NCBI GenBank assembly: GCA_021404565.1
Contig: JAAWWF010000026.1
Coordinates: forward strand, 1-64,000
Source of the DNA: Roseivirga sp.
Lineage (GTDB): Bacteria; Bacteroidota; Bacteroidia; Cytophagales; Cyclobacteriaceae
Direction of reading: 5' to 3'
DNA: 64,000 bases
Below, in pieces: positions 30,165 through 38,752 of the stretch. The notes under the pieces are model-generated. The model was not told where the DNA came from. It made no database searches and worked only from the letters and a program-made list of their open reading frames with translations. A program made the translations under genes and the position numbers. How positions within the stretch are numbered: position 1 is the stretch's first letter; each line of letters starts with the position of its first letter.

Positions 30165-32351
30165 TTAGCTTCCAAGTTCAAGTTGATTCTTCACCAATTC
30201 AAAGTAGGATCCTTTCAGGGCAACAAGTTCTTTATGGTTGCCTGTCTCTACCACATTGCCCTGATCCAGCACCACAATCTGATGGGCATTTTTTACGGTG
30301 CTTAAGCGATGGGCGATTACGAGGACCGTTTTATTCTCGAAAAACCTATTGAGGTTCTCCATGATCGTCTTTTCATTGTTCGCATCGAGTGCCGAAGTCG
30401 CTTCGTCAAAAAACAAGAATCTCGGATCTTTATAGACGGCCCTCGCAATTAAAAGCCTTTGTTTCTGCCCGGTGCTCAGGCCTATACCCTCCATTCCTAT
30501 TTTCGTATTGTAGGCCAATGGTAATGATTCTATAAAGTCTCTCAGGTTTGCTACCTCCAGGGCATGCAGCATCTTTTCTTTATCTATCACATCATCACCA
30601 ATGGCCACATTACTGGCGATGGTATCATTGAAGATATAGCCCTCCTGCATCACGACTCCACACTTATCCCTCCAGGCTTGCTGGGTAATAGCATCAAGAT
30701 CTCCATTGCCTATCATGATTTTGCCGGAGCCGGGTTCGTAGAATTTGAGTAACACCTTCATCAGTGTGGTTTTACCTCCCCCACTTACTCCAACTATGGC
30801 TGTTACTTTATTGGCAGGTATTGTCAGACTAAGGTTTTTCAAGACATTCACATCTGATCCGGGGTAGCGGAAGCTCATATTTTCCAGTGCGATATCCCTG
30901 TCTACGGGAACTTCGGCATGCTTCTCACTATCATGCTGCTTCTCATCTTCCATGTTATGAATTTCTCCTAACCTGTCAAGTGAAATTTTGGCGTCCTGCA
31001 CTTCTTTGATAAAGCTGATCAGCTGGGTGATGGGTGAATTCAGCTGACCTACGATATAAGAGATGGCCATCATCATACCTAATGTGAGTTCTCCTTTAAT
31101 CACCAGGGTGGCTGAAATGACTGAGATCAGTATATTTTTCAGCTCATTGATAAAGGATGAGCCTATGCTCTGGTATTGTTCCAGGGCGAGGCTCTCTATG
31201 GATAGTTTAAAGAGCCGGGCTTGCAGGTGCTCCCAGGCCCAGCGTTTTTTCTTCTCAGCATTATGCAGCTTGATCTCCTGCATGCCGTTAATCAGTTCTA
31301 TTACTTTGCTCTGCTCGTTACTGGTCTGATTAAACTTTTTGTAGTCCAGATTCTTTCTCTTTTTCAGGAAAACAACAATCCAGAGGAAATAAAGTACGCT
31401 GCCTGCCAGAAATATGGAGAAAATCAAAAGGCTGTAGGTGGCCAGTACAATACCGAATATGATCAGGTTCAGGAATGAGAAAAGCACATTGAGAGAGGAG
31501 GTGGTCAGTATGCGCTCAATACGACTGTGATCATTGATTCTCTGTAGGATATCTCCCGTCATTTTAACATCGAAAAACGAAATGGGCAGGTTCATCAGTT
31601 TGATGAAAAAATCTGAGATTAAAGAAATGTTGATTCTGCCACTTACATGAAGCAATATCCAGCTTCTGATAACTTCTATGGCTGTTCTTCCAAAGAACAG
31701 AAACAGCTGGGCAATCAGGATGAGGTAGACAAAGTCCAGGTCCTGATTTTCAATACCAACATCCACAATACTTTGCGTTAGGAAAGGGGCAACTAACTGC
31801 AATAAACTGGCTGCCATAAGCCCGATAACCAGCTGAAGTAGCAGGCGTTTGTACTGAAGCAGATATTTAGAAATGAACTTTAAATTATAGCTGATGTCTT
31901 GCTCATAAGGTTCCTGAAAGAGCTTGGGGGTTGGTTCCAGTAACAAGACAATTCCTTCTTCTGTGGTAGCATCAGCATTTTTCCCTATCCATGAAGTAAT
32001 AAATTCATCTCTCGTATAAGAGAGCAGTCCTGAAGCCGGATCAGATACATGAATTTTATCTTTCCTGATCTTATAAACCACTGCATAGTGATTCTTATTC
32101 CAATGCACAATAGCGGGCAAGGGGGCGCCTTCAGCGAAGTTTTCATAATTTATTTTAACCCCAACAGTGCGAAACCCAACTGACTCGGCCGCATCGCTCA
32201 AGCCCATCATAGAACTCCCCTCCCTTGTGGTTTGAGCAAGGGTTCTGAGGTGCTGTGTATTAATACTCTTGCCATAGTGCCTGGCAATAATTTTAATACA
32301 GGTAGGTCCGCAATCTTTTGATTCAGATTGTTTATAAAAAGGAAACCTCAT
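30165..32351 (-). CDS. C39 peptidase ABC transporter for a double-glycine leader peptide
   Basis: The protein cuts the leader from its peptide after Gly-Gly and exports the mature part with ATP. The 728 residues hold an N-terminal C39 peptidase with the full triad: Cys14 in KDCGPTC, His88 in WNKNHYAVVY and Asp104 in HVSDPASG. Six transmembrane helices follow from about residue 165 to 445, then an ATPase with Walker A GVSGGGKTT and signature LSTGQKQR. It lies 94 bases after the cysteine-rich peptide gene and directly before the HlyD gene. The peptide at 32446-32670 is the obvious substrate. The intact triad means cleavage is expected, unlike in HlyB-type transporters. Confidence 0.95.
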   Translation of the reverse strand: MRFPFYKQSESKDCGPTCIKIIARHYGKSINTQHLRTLAQTTREGSSMMGLSDAAESVGFRTVGVKINYENFAEGAPLPAIVHWNKNHYAVVYKIRKDKIHVSDPASGLLSYTRDEFITSWIGKNADATTEEGIVLLLEPTPKLFQEPYEQDISYNLKFISKYLLQYKRLLLQLVIGLMAASLLQLVAPFLTQSIVDVGIENQDLDFVYLILIAQLFLFFGRTAIEVIRSWILLHVSGRINISLISDFFIKLMNLPISFFDVKMTGDILQRINDHSRIERILTTSSLNVLFSFLNLIIFGIVLATYSLLIFSIFLAGSVLYFLWIVVFLKKRKNLDYKKFNQTSNEQSKVIELINGMQEIKLHNAEKKKRWAWEHLQARLFKLSIESLALEQYQSIGSSFINELKNILISVISATLVIKGELTLGMMMAISYIVGQLNSPITQLISFIKEVQDAKISLDRLGEIHNMEDEKQHDSEKHAEVPVDRDIALENMSFRYPGSDVNVLKNLSLTIPANKVTAIVGVSGGGKTTLMKVLLKFYEPGSGKIMIGNGDLDAITQQAWRDKCGVVMQEGYIFNDTIASNVAIGDDVIDKEKMLHALEVANLRDFIESLPLAYNTKIGMEGIGLSTGQKQRLLIARAVYKDPRFLFFDEATSALDANNEKTIMENLNRFFENKTVLVIAHRLSTVKNAHQIVVLDQGNVVETGNHKELVALKGSYFELVKNQLELGS

Positions 32352-32395
32352 GGTGGGAGAAGTGATTTTGACTGGTCAATCAGAAAGGGAAGTTC

Positions 32396-32429
32396 AAAGA
32401 AAAGGGGGCTCACACCAATGTGTGAGCCC
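32396..32429 (-). terminator. Terminator or attenuator between peptide and exporter genes
   Basis: A perfect 10-bp stem (32429-32420 with 32415-32406) over four bases is followed on the minus strand by CC and a U-rich run. It begins 17 bases after the peptide stop and ends 45 bases before the exporter start. Partial termination here would give more peptide mRNA than exporter mRNA. Confidence 0.7.
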
Positions 32430-32445
32430 AATTGCCAATGGTCAA

Positions 32446-32670
32446 TCAATGAATAATGCCACAGGGACCACCTGGTTGTTGATCAGGATCATGCATCATG
32501 CAGTGCCCGGCTGAGCAATACCAGCATTGTACGTTACCGCACTGACTTGCAAAAGAGCAACATCCGTAAATCCAGTCACAGATGCCGATAAGGCCACCAC
32601 CGCTCACTTCTTTTTGAGCAGATTTTGAAAGCACCTTGGCTCCCGGCAGGTTTGAAATTAAACTGTTCAT
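32446..32670 (-). CDS. Cysteine-rich peptide precursor with double-glycine leader
   Basis: A 74-residue precursor. Residues 1-25 form a bacteriocin-type leader as seen in Bacteroidota (KVLSKSAQKEVSGG, cleavage expected after Gly25 or Gly26). The predicted core of about 49 residues holds eight cysteines: one in GICDW, a pair in YGCCSF, then QCG, QCWYC, HCM and PCG. It also has aromatic residues and a Pro-Gly-rich tail. Eight is an even number, which fits four disulfides, and the upstream neighbour is a disulfide-forming VKOR fusion. No lanthionine, radical-SAM or cyclodehydratase gene is nearby, so disulfides are the only modification suggested. The activity, whether antimicrobial, signalling or structural, is unknown. 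Confidence 0.85.
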   Translation of the reverse strand: MNSLISNLPGAKVLSKSAQKEVSGGGLIGICDWIYGCCSFASQCGNVQCWYCSAGHCMMHDPDQQPGGPCGIIH

Positions 32671-32732
32671 AATAAAAAATTAGATTGTATAAAGTCCCTG
32701 ACGTATTTAGAGACACACAGGGGTTTGCGTCT

Positions 32733-32749
32733 ATTCTCCGCGAGAGAAT
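32733..32749. repeat. Short inverted repeat upstream of the peptide gene
   Basis: ATTCTC pairs with GAGAAT over five bases, 63 bases before the peptide ATG and 57 bases after the VKOR fusion stop. There is no T tract. It could be an operator or an mRNA hairpin. Confidence 0.3.
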
Positions 32750-32805
32750 TTCTTAAATGAAGCCATTCAGGTTCCTGATGAAATTATGCTGATGTCAAGC
32801 TTTAG

Positions 32806-34404
32806 CTACCCGGTGAGTTCGGTGAGGTCTTCAGTGAAGTAAGCGAGGTCTTCTAAGCCAAATTGTTTGGGAAACTCCCGACCGTTTATAAGGGTGACGG
32901 GCGTAAAATTGAGCCCCTGCTCACTGCACCATTTTCTGTGTGCTTCCAGCCCAAGGAGAATCTCGCCATCATCGGATTGGCCCCATGTGCTGATCCAGTC
33001 TTCCTGAGGCATATTTGAGTAAGCTTCATGCCATGCCCTCATGAATGTCTTTGAGTCAGCCTTGTGATAAATCTCCATGAGCTTTTGGGCTATCAGGGTT
33101 GCTTCCTCTTCATGGTTTTGATAGTTGACGCTGAACCTTACAACCACCTGTACCTCTGACGGTCCGGAAAGCAGGCTGACTAGTTGCTGATGTTGCTCTT
33201 TGCAATAGAAGCAAGATGGATTGGTTATGGCAACAATCTTGAGAGCACAGTCTTTGTCCTGATTGCCCAGGACCAACTCGGAAGTGTAATCCACTGCGTA
33301 ACTGAGCTTTGGCTGGTTCAGGTAAGCTGGCTTAAAAAGTTCAAAATCTCGTCTTAACTTAAAATAATCGACTTGCAGATTTTGAAGTGACTGAGAACTG
33401 CTGATTGCTTTTTTCAGAATCACCCAGGCCGAAATGACTGTTAACACGGAAAGAGACTCGCCCAAAAGGTCGGATGTCACCCAGCTAAAACTCAGCACAT
33501 CGGTTCCCGAAGCCAGCACAACTCCTGCCTGTGCCCATAAAATGAGAACACTTACCAGGCAGAGCCGACACCACTTTTTAATCCTGAATGCCTGATAAAT
33601 GATAGAGTATACAGTGATGGGCAAAACCAGCAGGCTGCCTGTATATACCATGGAAACCTCAAAATCGGAACCAAGGCCTTTCAAAACCCAAAAACTCAGA
33701 AGGCTTCCGAAATAGATAATTCCCAGATCGGTTAGTTTTAACCATCTAAATATTGAAGCTCCCTGAGAGGCCAAAACATCTTCACAGCTTGTCTTCTCTC
33801 CTTCGCCACAAATCTTGCTGATCAGGGCCGAGTTCAGGCCCATCTCACTTCGGTAGATCAAACCAAATATGGCTAAGCCGCCTAAGGATAAAAACAGATG
33901 ACCGAGTTGATACCAATCCGTAACGGAACGATATAAAGCAACCCCGGATACAACTGCCAGCAAAGCGATCAGGCCCGAGACTAAAGCGTTTCCTCTGAAT
34001 AAATCGAGTTTCGTTTTTATTCCCTTCTCTACCAGCACCACCAGCCCGGTCCACATGTCTAAAAAAGCTGATATGCTGTACCGCACTTGTTCATCTACAC
34101 TTTTGTAAACCAATACCTCGTCTTTGACTCTTTTGGCCAGTACCATCCCATTTCGACCCCCATCTGAAACCCAGGCAAAAAAGCTCTGAGGCAACAAGCC
34201 GAGGGTAGTATCATCGGCATTGACCTCAGCGGCTACATTAGGTACTTTTAAATGATCCAGCGCATCTGTCAGAGCCCTGAAGCTACCCGATCCGGGATGA
34301 CCGAGGAATTGTACTCTTAATTCTGATTGGGGAATGTGATGGTTGTTTTCACGTAGGTATAAGTCAAGGACTTCTATTATTTCTTTTTTACCGGTGTCAG
34401 ACAT
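32806..34404 (-). CDS. VKOR-thioredoxin fusion with degenerate C39-like N-terminal domain
   Basis: A 532-residue membrane oxidoreductase that would form disulfides in exported peptides and return electrons to quinone. Residues 1-130 look like a C39 peptidase fold (HPGSGSFRALTDALDHLKV) whose catalytic cysteine is absent. Five or so membrane helices from about 138 to 330 form the VKOR domain, with loop cysteines Cys199 and Cys207 and the quinone-side pair Cys279-x-x-Cys282. A thioredoxin-like domain at about 370-530 carries Cys398-Phe-Tyr-Cys401. The dead peptidase domain may bind the same leader as the live C39 exporter. It is the gene before the eight-cysteine peptide, 135 bases away. The oxidase role is inferred from family and context. 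Confidence 0.88.
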   Translation of the reverse strand: MSDTGKKEIIEVLDLYLRENNHHIPQSELRVQFLGHPGSGSFRALTDALDHLKVPNVAAEVNADDTTLGLLPQSFFAWVSDGGRNGMVLAKRVKDEVLVYKSVDEQVRYSISAFLDMWTGLVVLVEKGIKTKLDLFRGNALVSGLIALLAVVSGVALYRSVTDWYQLGHLFLSLGGLAIFGLIYRSEMGLNSALISKICGEGEKTSCEDVLASQGASIFRWLKLTDLGIIYFGSLLSFWVLKGLGSDFEVSMVYTGSLLVLPITVYSIIYQAFRIKKWCRLCLVSVLILWAQAGVVLASGTDVLSFSWVTSDLLGESLSVLTVISAWVILKKAISSSQSLQNLQVDYFKLRRDFELFKPAYLNQPKLSYAVDYTSELVLGNQDKDCALKIVAITNPSCFYCKEQHQQLVSLLSGPSEVQVVVRFSVNYQNHEEEATLIAQKLMEIYHKADSKTFMRAWHEAYSNMPQEDWISTWGQSDDGEILLGLEAHRKWCSEQGLNFTPVTLINGREFPKQFGLEDLAYFTEDLTELTG

Positions 34405-34847
34405 AGGCTCTCATTTGATGGTTGTGATTCTTCATTTTCATTTGCTCGATTGTACCCTACTATCCATCTGTTTCGGCAAGACTATTCACTATTGATGAAA
34501 TCAGCAGCCTGCTTGTCAAGGTCAGTTCTCAGCCGGGTCCGTCAGAAATTTTGTCTTACTATTATGGAATAGTACCTCATTTGACTTAAGTGAAGTTTTG
34601 CAGAAAACCGGAACGACATTCCTGATTCAATTCCTGTTGGAAAATGATCAGGATTCTTACTCTGTATTATCGTTAGAATTACACTTTAGTCATCATTAGG
34701 TTGCATTGATAAATGGGAGGTAGTCAGGATATGATTATTTTTTCAAAAAAATAATTGAATGCCCGAGCGGAATCCCGAACTGACTATGGCCGACAGTGAG
34801 GGACTACTTTACAAATACCCCTGCAATGTCCTTAAGCAAGTGAAGCT
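34405..34847. other. 443-bp intergenic region before the VKOR fusion gene
   Basis: I find no credible gene. It must hold the promoter of the VKOR/peptide/export genes, since the CHAT gene upstream ends at 34848, but no TAnnTTTG match with a TTTG partner is clear. A pure A/T palindrome at 34734-34755 and a CCTGAT/ATCAGG repeat at 34621-34652 are the only structures seen. The promoter may be of ECF type, read by the sigma factor encoded at 38749-39312. Confidence 0.4.
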
Positions 34848-37800
34848 CTAAGAAGTGTACTTCTTCTTTTTTATTAAAAGAATCGCGGAGAGGACGAACA
34901 AGAGTATCAGGGCCAACAAGTAGTAATCAGGACTTGATTTCAGAAGGGGCCGATCATCACCATTGACTACAAAATGCGCCCAGTAATAGGGATGGGCCAG
35001 GAGGCCATTCCTTTCTTCCAGATAAGAAAGTTTGGCATGACGGAGGGCCTGACTTTTTGATTCTCCCTGCGCCAGGTTTTTGTAGAACTGATCCATTATC
35101 AGGGAAGAGCTTTGGTCGTTAGCTGTCCAGAGGGTCATGACAAGGCTTTTTGATCCTGCATAAAAGAAGCTGTTAGCAAGGCTCAATATTCCTTCACCCG
35201 TAAATACTTCGCCCCGACCGGTGTTACAGGCGCTCAAAACCACCATTTCGGCAGGCACATCAAGGTTGAAGATCTCCCGGGTATTGAGGTATCCGTCATT
35301 AACAGAGTCCGTGTCAAATGGCGCAAATACAAGTTTGGAATACATAGGATCTTCTTCGTTGAGAAGTCCATGGCTGGCAACATGCACAATGGCATATTCG
35401 GAGCTCAGCTGCTTAAATATCTTTTCGGTTGCCTGTTGCTCAACAAATGGTTGTGTAATGAAGTGGTTTGAAATACCTGATACTTCATCAGAAACCCAAC
35501 TAAGCTCCCCCAGTCCGCTTCTTACAGTGTCATTCATGGCCAGAGCGTTTTGTCCGGGTACATTGAAGACAGGAGCGAAGGCCAAAACCTCATTGGTTTC
35601 AAAGATTTTCGGCTGTTCAATTTGCCTCGAAAGCACCATAGCGGAGCTCGCATAACTAATGGCATGTGATTTAACGAGATATTCCAGGCCCTGAAACCCC
35701 GTAGCCTCCTTTTGAGAATTTGTGGACAATGTTGCAAAAGGAACCAGCGCAATAATGTCGTCAGGTATGATGGTAAGACTCTGGTAGTTTTCTATCTGCA
35801 GGGTATCGGGTAATAGTATCGAGGAAAGTCTTTCATTCAGAGCTTTGAATTTTTTGAACTCAGCTGCACTCTGAGCGGGCTTGTCTAATGCTCCTAAATA
35901 AGCTGACACAATCGAATCCAGATCTGCTGTAACCTGTGTTTTAATCAATTTGGTCTTGCGTTTGTCAATGGCAAAAGTATAGAGCTTACCCTCATCCAGG
36001 TGGTATGCAATGAGCAACTTATTCCTACCAATCAACTGCTTTCTGACCTGATCTAAGTCGATATGATTATCTGCATATTTTTCTCTGTAGTAGCTTGGGT
36101 AATTTTCCCTGATCTGGTCTAGAAAAGCCGCCTGCCTGTCTCTTTCTTTCAATAGCCGGTTTCGATAGTATTCTGTCTTTATCGAGTCATTGCTTGAATA
36201 GATCTCTGCTTCTAAATAGCTGATACCTGCCTCATAGTCTTCCCCCAGGGCGATCAGGGAATCAGGTAGGCTGGACTGATTGAGAAATATATTTTCCTGG
36301 ATGCTAAAGAGTACCAGGCTGGCCTTGTCTTTATCGGCAAACTGGAAAGCCTGATCCAGATAACGAGATTCTTTAGTAAGATCATAAAGCCTGTTGGCAG
36401 TACGAAAAGCCAGGCCATTTATTTCCGAAACCCTCTTTTGATAAGTCAGTTTATCCGCAAAAATTCGCGGTCTGGTTCTTAATTGTCTCGCAAGGGTATC
36501 TGCCTTCAGCACGGTAGCATAAACTGCATTGAGTGACTCCGGCTTTTTGTCTGCGATTCTTCCTAAGGATTGGGCTTTTCGGGTAAGTAAAGAAAGCAGC
36601 GTTGCATCATCCTGAAAAGCCTCGGAAGCCGGGTTTTTCATGAGGTCCATACTACTGAACTCAGGTGATTTGGTTGTCAGCGTCTTCTGATAGTAGTAGA
36701 CAGAAGAATCATACTGGGCCAAATCATAAAACAAATCCCCAAGGTCACTATACATGCCGAATATGATGTTTCCTTGATCATATTCGCTGTTTTTTACTAT
36801 TCCAAGGGCATTATAAATGGTACTAAACCCCTTACTTTCATCTCCCTTCATCGCCATAGTTGTACCCTCAAGGAATAGGGCCTGCGGATACTGTGTCTCG
36901 TTTATAGGAAACTCCAATGGTTCGTAAATGGCACTGGCCTGCCGGAAATATTGAAGCGCCTGTTCATGATCCCCCATTCGCCTGAAATATTTGGCCAGAT
37001 TGGTATAGGCTTGTGCGGTAAAGGAGCTGCTTTGGCCATGCAAGCGAATGTTATGGTCCAGTGCCTCTTGTTTGAGTTCTAAGGCTTTCTCCTCTTCACC
37101 CATATTCATGTAAACACCAGATAAGTGTTCTTTGATTTCCGGAGTTCTGAAATCTCTTGGCGTAGCCTGGAGAGATAGATTCAAAGCCTCTGTCAATAGC
37201 TCTATTGCTTCTTTATAGGCATATCGTTCTGCAGCCAAATCTCCCTGTGCCGTATAGTTGAGCATCAAATTCCGGTTGCCCTTGGTCGGAGGTAATTGAT
37301 TAATAATCTCAAGCTGCTTTTTCAGGTAGTATTCAGCTTTTTTTATCAAGCCCTGCTCCTGCGCCAGCCCTGCAAGATTATGATAATTGATACCTGCGTT
37401 GGGGTGCAGAATATCCTTGGATTCGAAGAGGTGTTCAACCTTCTCATAATATTCCTGAGCCTTTAACGCAAATTGTTGGTTACTATAAATGTAGCCTTGC
37501 CCCATATACATCAGTGCCCTGAGCATATTAGTTTTTCTTGTGTCCAGCTCTTCAAAACTCTCCTCAGCAAGTGCATAATATTCCTGAGCCAGTTCTATCT
37601 CAGATCTTTCTAAGGCCTGCGTAGCCAGATTCAAGTAAGCATAGAAAACAACATTGCCTCCTTTAACTTCTTTGGCTTCCCTGGCTATGGCTAAAGACTT
37701 GGCGGTACTTTCTTCAAATCTACCGGCACGATATATTTCGCTAGACTGCTCAATCCTCATCTGAAAATGCCTGATCAGATCATTGTTGGCCAGGTAAACT

Positions 37801-37991
37801 TCAGATGCTGCGAGATAGTAATAGGCCGCGCTGTCATAGCTTCTAAGCGTAGTGAAATCCCAGGCCTTATCCGCCAGTGAATCTGCCTTTAACTTGAGGG
37901 AGAGAGAGTCGGTTTGTGCAAGCAACTCACTATCGCCAAAAGCGGCTATGCCCGTGAATAAGAATATTGATAACCAGATTGTCCTTTTCAT
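34848..37991 (-). CDS. CHAT-domain protease with TPR repeats, second paralogue
   Basis: The 1047-residue protein has the same plan as the one at 25566-28685: a signal peptide (cleavage after LLA near residue 25), many TPR repeats to about residue 450, a helical middle, and a CHAT domain. The dyad is intact at His874 (VASHG) and Cys922 (SACNTG). The C-terminal hydrophobic segment at about residues 1022-1041 ends in KKKKYTS and would anchor the protein in the inner membrane. It follows the putative anti-sigma gene by 68 bases and is probably in the sigma-factor operon. The two paralogues share the CHAT end strongly and differ in the TPR half, as expected if they bind different partners. Confidence 0.9.
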   Translation of the reverse strand: MKRTIWLSIFLFTGIAAFGDSELLAQTDSLSLKLKADSLADKAWDFTTLRSYDSAAYYYLAASEVYLANNDLIRHFQMRIEQSSEIYRAGRFEESTAKSLAIAREAKEVKGGNVVFYAYLNLATQALERSEIELAQEYYALAEESFEELDTRKTNMLRALMYMGQGYIYSNQQFALKAQEYYEKVEHLFESKDILHPNAGINYHNLAGLAQEQGLIKKAEYYLKKQLEIINQLPPTKGNRNLMLNYTAQGDLAAERYAYKEAIELLTEALNLSLQATPRDFRTPEIKEHLSGVYMNMGEEEKALELKQEALDHNIRLHGQSSSFTAQAYTNLAKYFRRMGDHEQALQYFRQASAIYEPLEFPINETQYPQALFLEGTTMAMKGDESKGFSTIYNALGIVKNSEYDQGNIIFGMYSDLGDLFYDLAQYDSSVYYYQKTLTTKSPEFSSMDLMKNPASEAFQDDATLLSLLTRKAQSLGRIADKKPESLNAVYATVLKADTLARQLRTRPRIFADKLTYQKRVSEINGLAFRTANRLYDLTKESRYLDQAFQFADKDKASLVLFSIQENIFLNQSSLPDSLIALGEDYEAGISYLEAEIYSSNDSIKTEYYRNRLLKERDRQAAFLDQIRENYPSYYREKYADNHIDLDQVRKQLIGRNKLLIAYHLDEGKLYTFAIDKRKTKLIKTQVTADLDSIVSAYLGALDKPAQSAAEFKKFKALNERLSSILLPDTLQIENYQSLTIIPDDIIALVPFATLSTNSQKEATGFQGLEYLVKSHAISYASSAMVLSRQIEQPKIFETNEVLAFAPVFNVPGQNALAMNDTVRSGLGELSWVSDEVSGISNHFITQPFVEQQATEKIFKQLSSEYAIVHVASHGLLNEEDPMYSKLVFAPFDTDSVNDGYLNTREIFNLDVPAEMVVLSACNTGRGEVFTGEGILSLANSFFYAGSKSLVMTLWTANDQSSSLIMDQFYKNLAQGESKSQALRHAKLSYLEERNGLLAHPYYWAHFVVNGDDRPLLKSSPDYYLLALILLFVLSAILLIKKKKYTS

Positions 37992-38059
37992 AATCGATTG
38001 ACACTATTGAAAACTCATGCCGTCAGACAGTACAAGGGGTTTGCCCCTACGCCCCTGCC

Positions 38060-38752
38060 TCAGTTAAGCTGATCTAATATTTCCCTGGCGGCTTCCTGAT
38101 TCGGACCTACCTTTTCCACCTGTCGCAAATAATAAATGGCCGAATCTCGATGATCCGTTAAGAGAAAACCCAGTCCTCTATACCAAATTGATGGGTTATA
38201 GAAAATGCTTGAACGCTCAATACTACTTAACCCCGACACCGCCTGTTCGGGGAGTCTTAGCTCAAGCTGGCTCAGTGATCTATAGAAAGAAACGGTATCA
38301 GAATCAGCTAAATCATTGAATAACCCTATAGCCTTTTTGTACTCCCTTCTTTCGTATGAAGCCAATGCCTCATAGACATCTCCTTCTGTGGCTCTACTGG
38401 TTATGGCATTGGGATACACGGTGAAATATTCGTCAAAGAGTAAATCAGGTTCCACCGTTTTACTGGGTAAAAACAACCAAACCAAAGCCAGGGCTGCAGC
38501 AACCCTTACCGGGATGAGATACTTAATTGAGATTCCTTTCTTTACGGAAGGCTCCTTCTTCATAATATCACTCAGCTCATCACGAATGCCCAGAGATTTG
38601 ATCAGAAACACTTCTTGTTTGTACTTATCGAAATCTAATTTTAGTTCAGCATCTTCAGCCATCCTCTGCTCAAAACCTGCCTCAAGATCAGCAGACAAGC
38701 GCCCCTCTAAATAGGCATCATAGCGTTCAATATTTTGCTCTCTAATGGTCAT
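38060..38752 (-). CDS. Putative membrane anti-sigma partner with TPR-like periplasmic part
   Basis: A 230-residue single-pass protein. The first 75 residues are acidic and helical (ERYDAYLEGRLSADLEAGFEQRMAED), which matches the N-terminal region of Bacteroidota anti-sigma-like proteins but lacks a zinc-finger HxxxCxxC motif. A membrane helix lies at about 78-95. The periplasmic part has two or three TPR-like helical pairs (YEALASYERREYKKAIGLFNDL, WYRGLGFLLTDHRDSAIYYLRQV). The start overlaps the sigma-factor stop as ATGA, so they are coupled. Control of the sigma factor is inferred from position and layout only. Confidence 0.75.
   Translation of the reverse strand: MTIREQNIERYDAYLEGRLSADLEAGFEQRMAEDAELKLDFDKYKQEVFLIKSLGIRDELSDIMKKEPSVKKGISIKYLIPVRVAAALALVWLFLPSKTVEPDLLFDEYFTVYPNAITSRATEGDVYEALASYERREYKKAIGLFNDLADSDTVSFYRSLSQLELRLPEQAVSGLSSIERSSIFYNPSIWYRGLGFLLTDHRDSAIYYLRQVEKVGPNQEAAREILDQLN

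Noticed and set aside
34734-34755. A/T-only palindrome in the gap before the VKOR fusion
   Set aside because: Long A and T runs form such palindromes by chance; no GC stem to act as a terminator.
25566-37991. CHAT-TPR proteins as part of a type III-E CRISPR (Craspase) system
   Set aside because: No cas7-11, no repeat array and no other cas gene; the proteins have signal peptides and so are not cytoplasmic.
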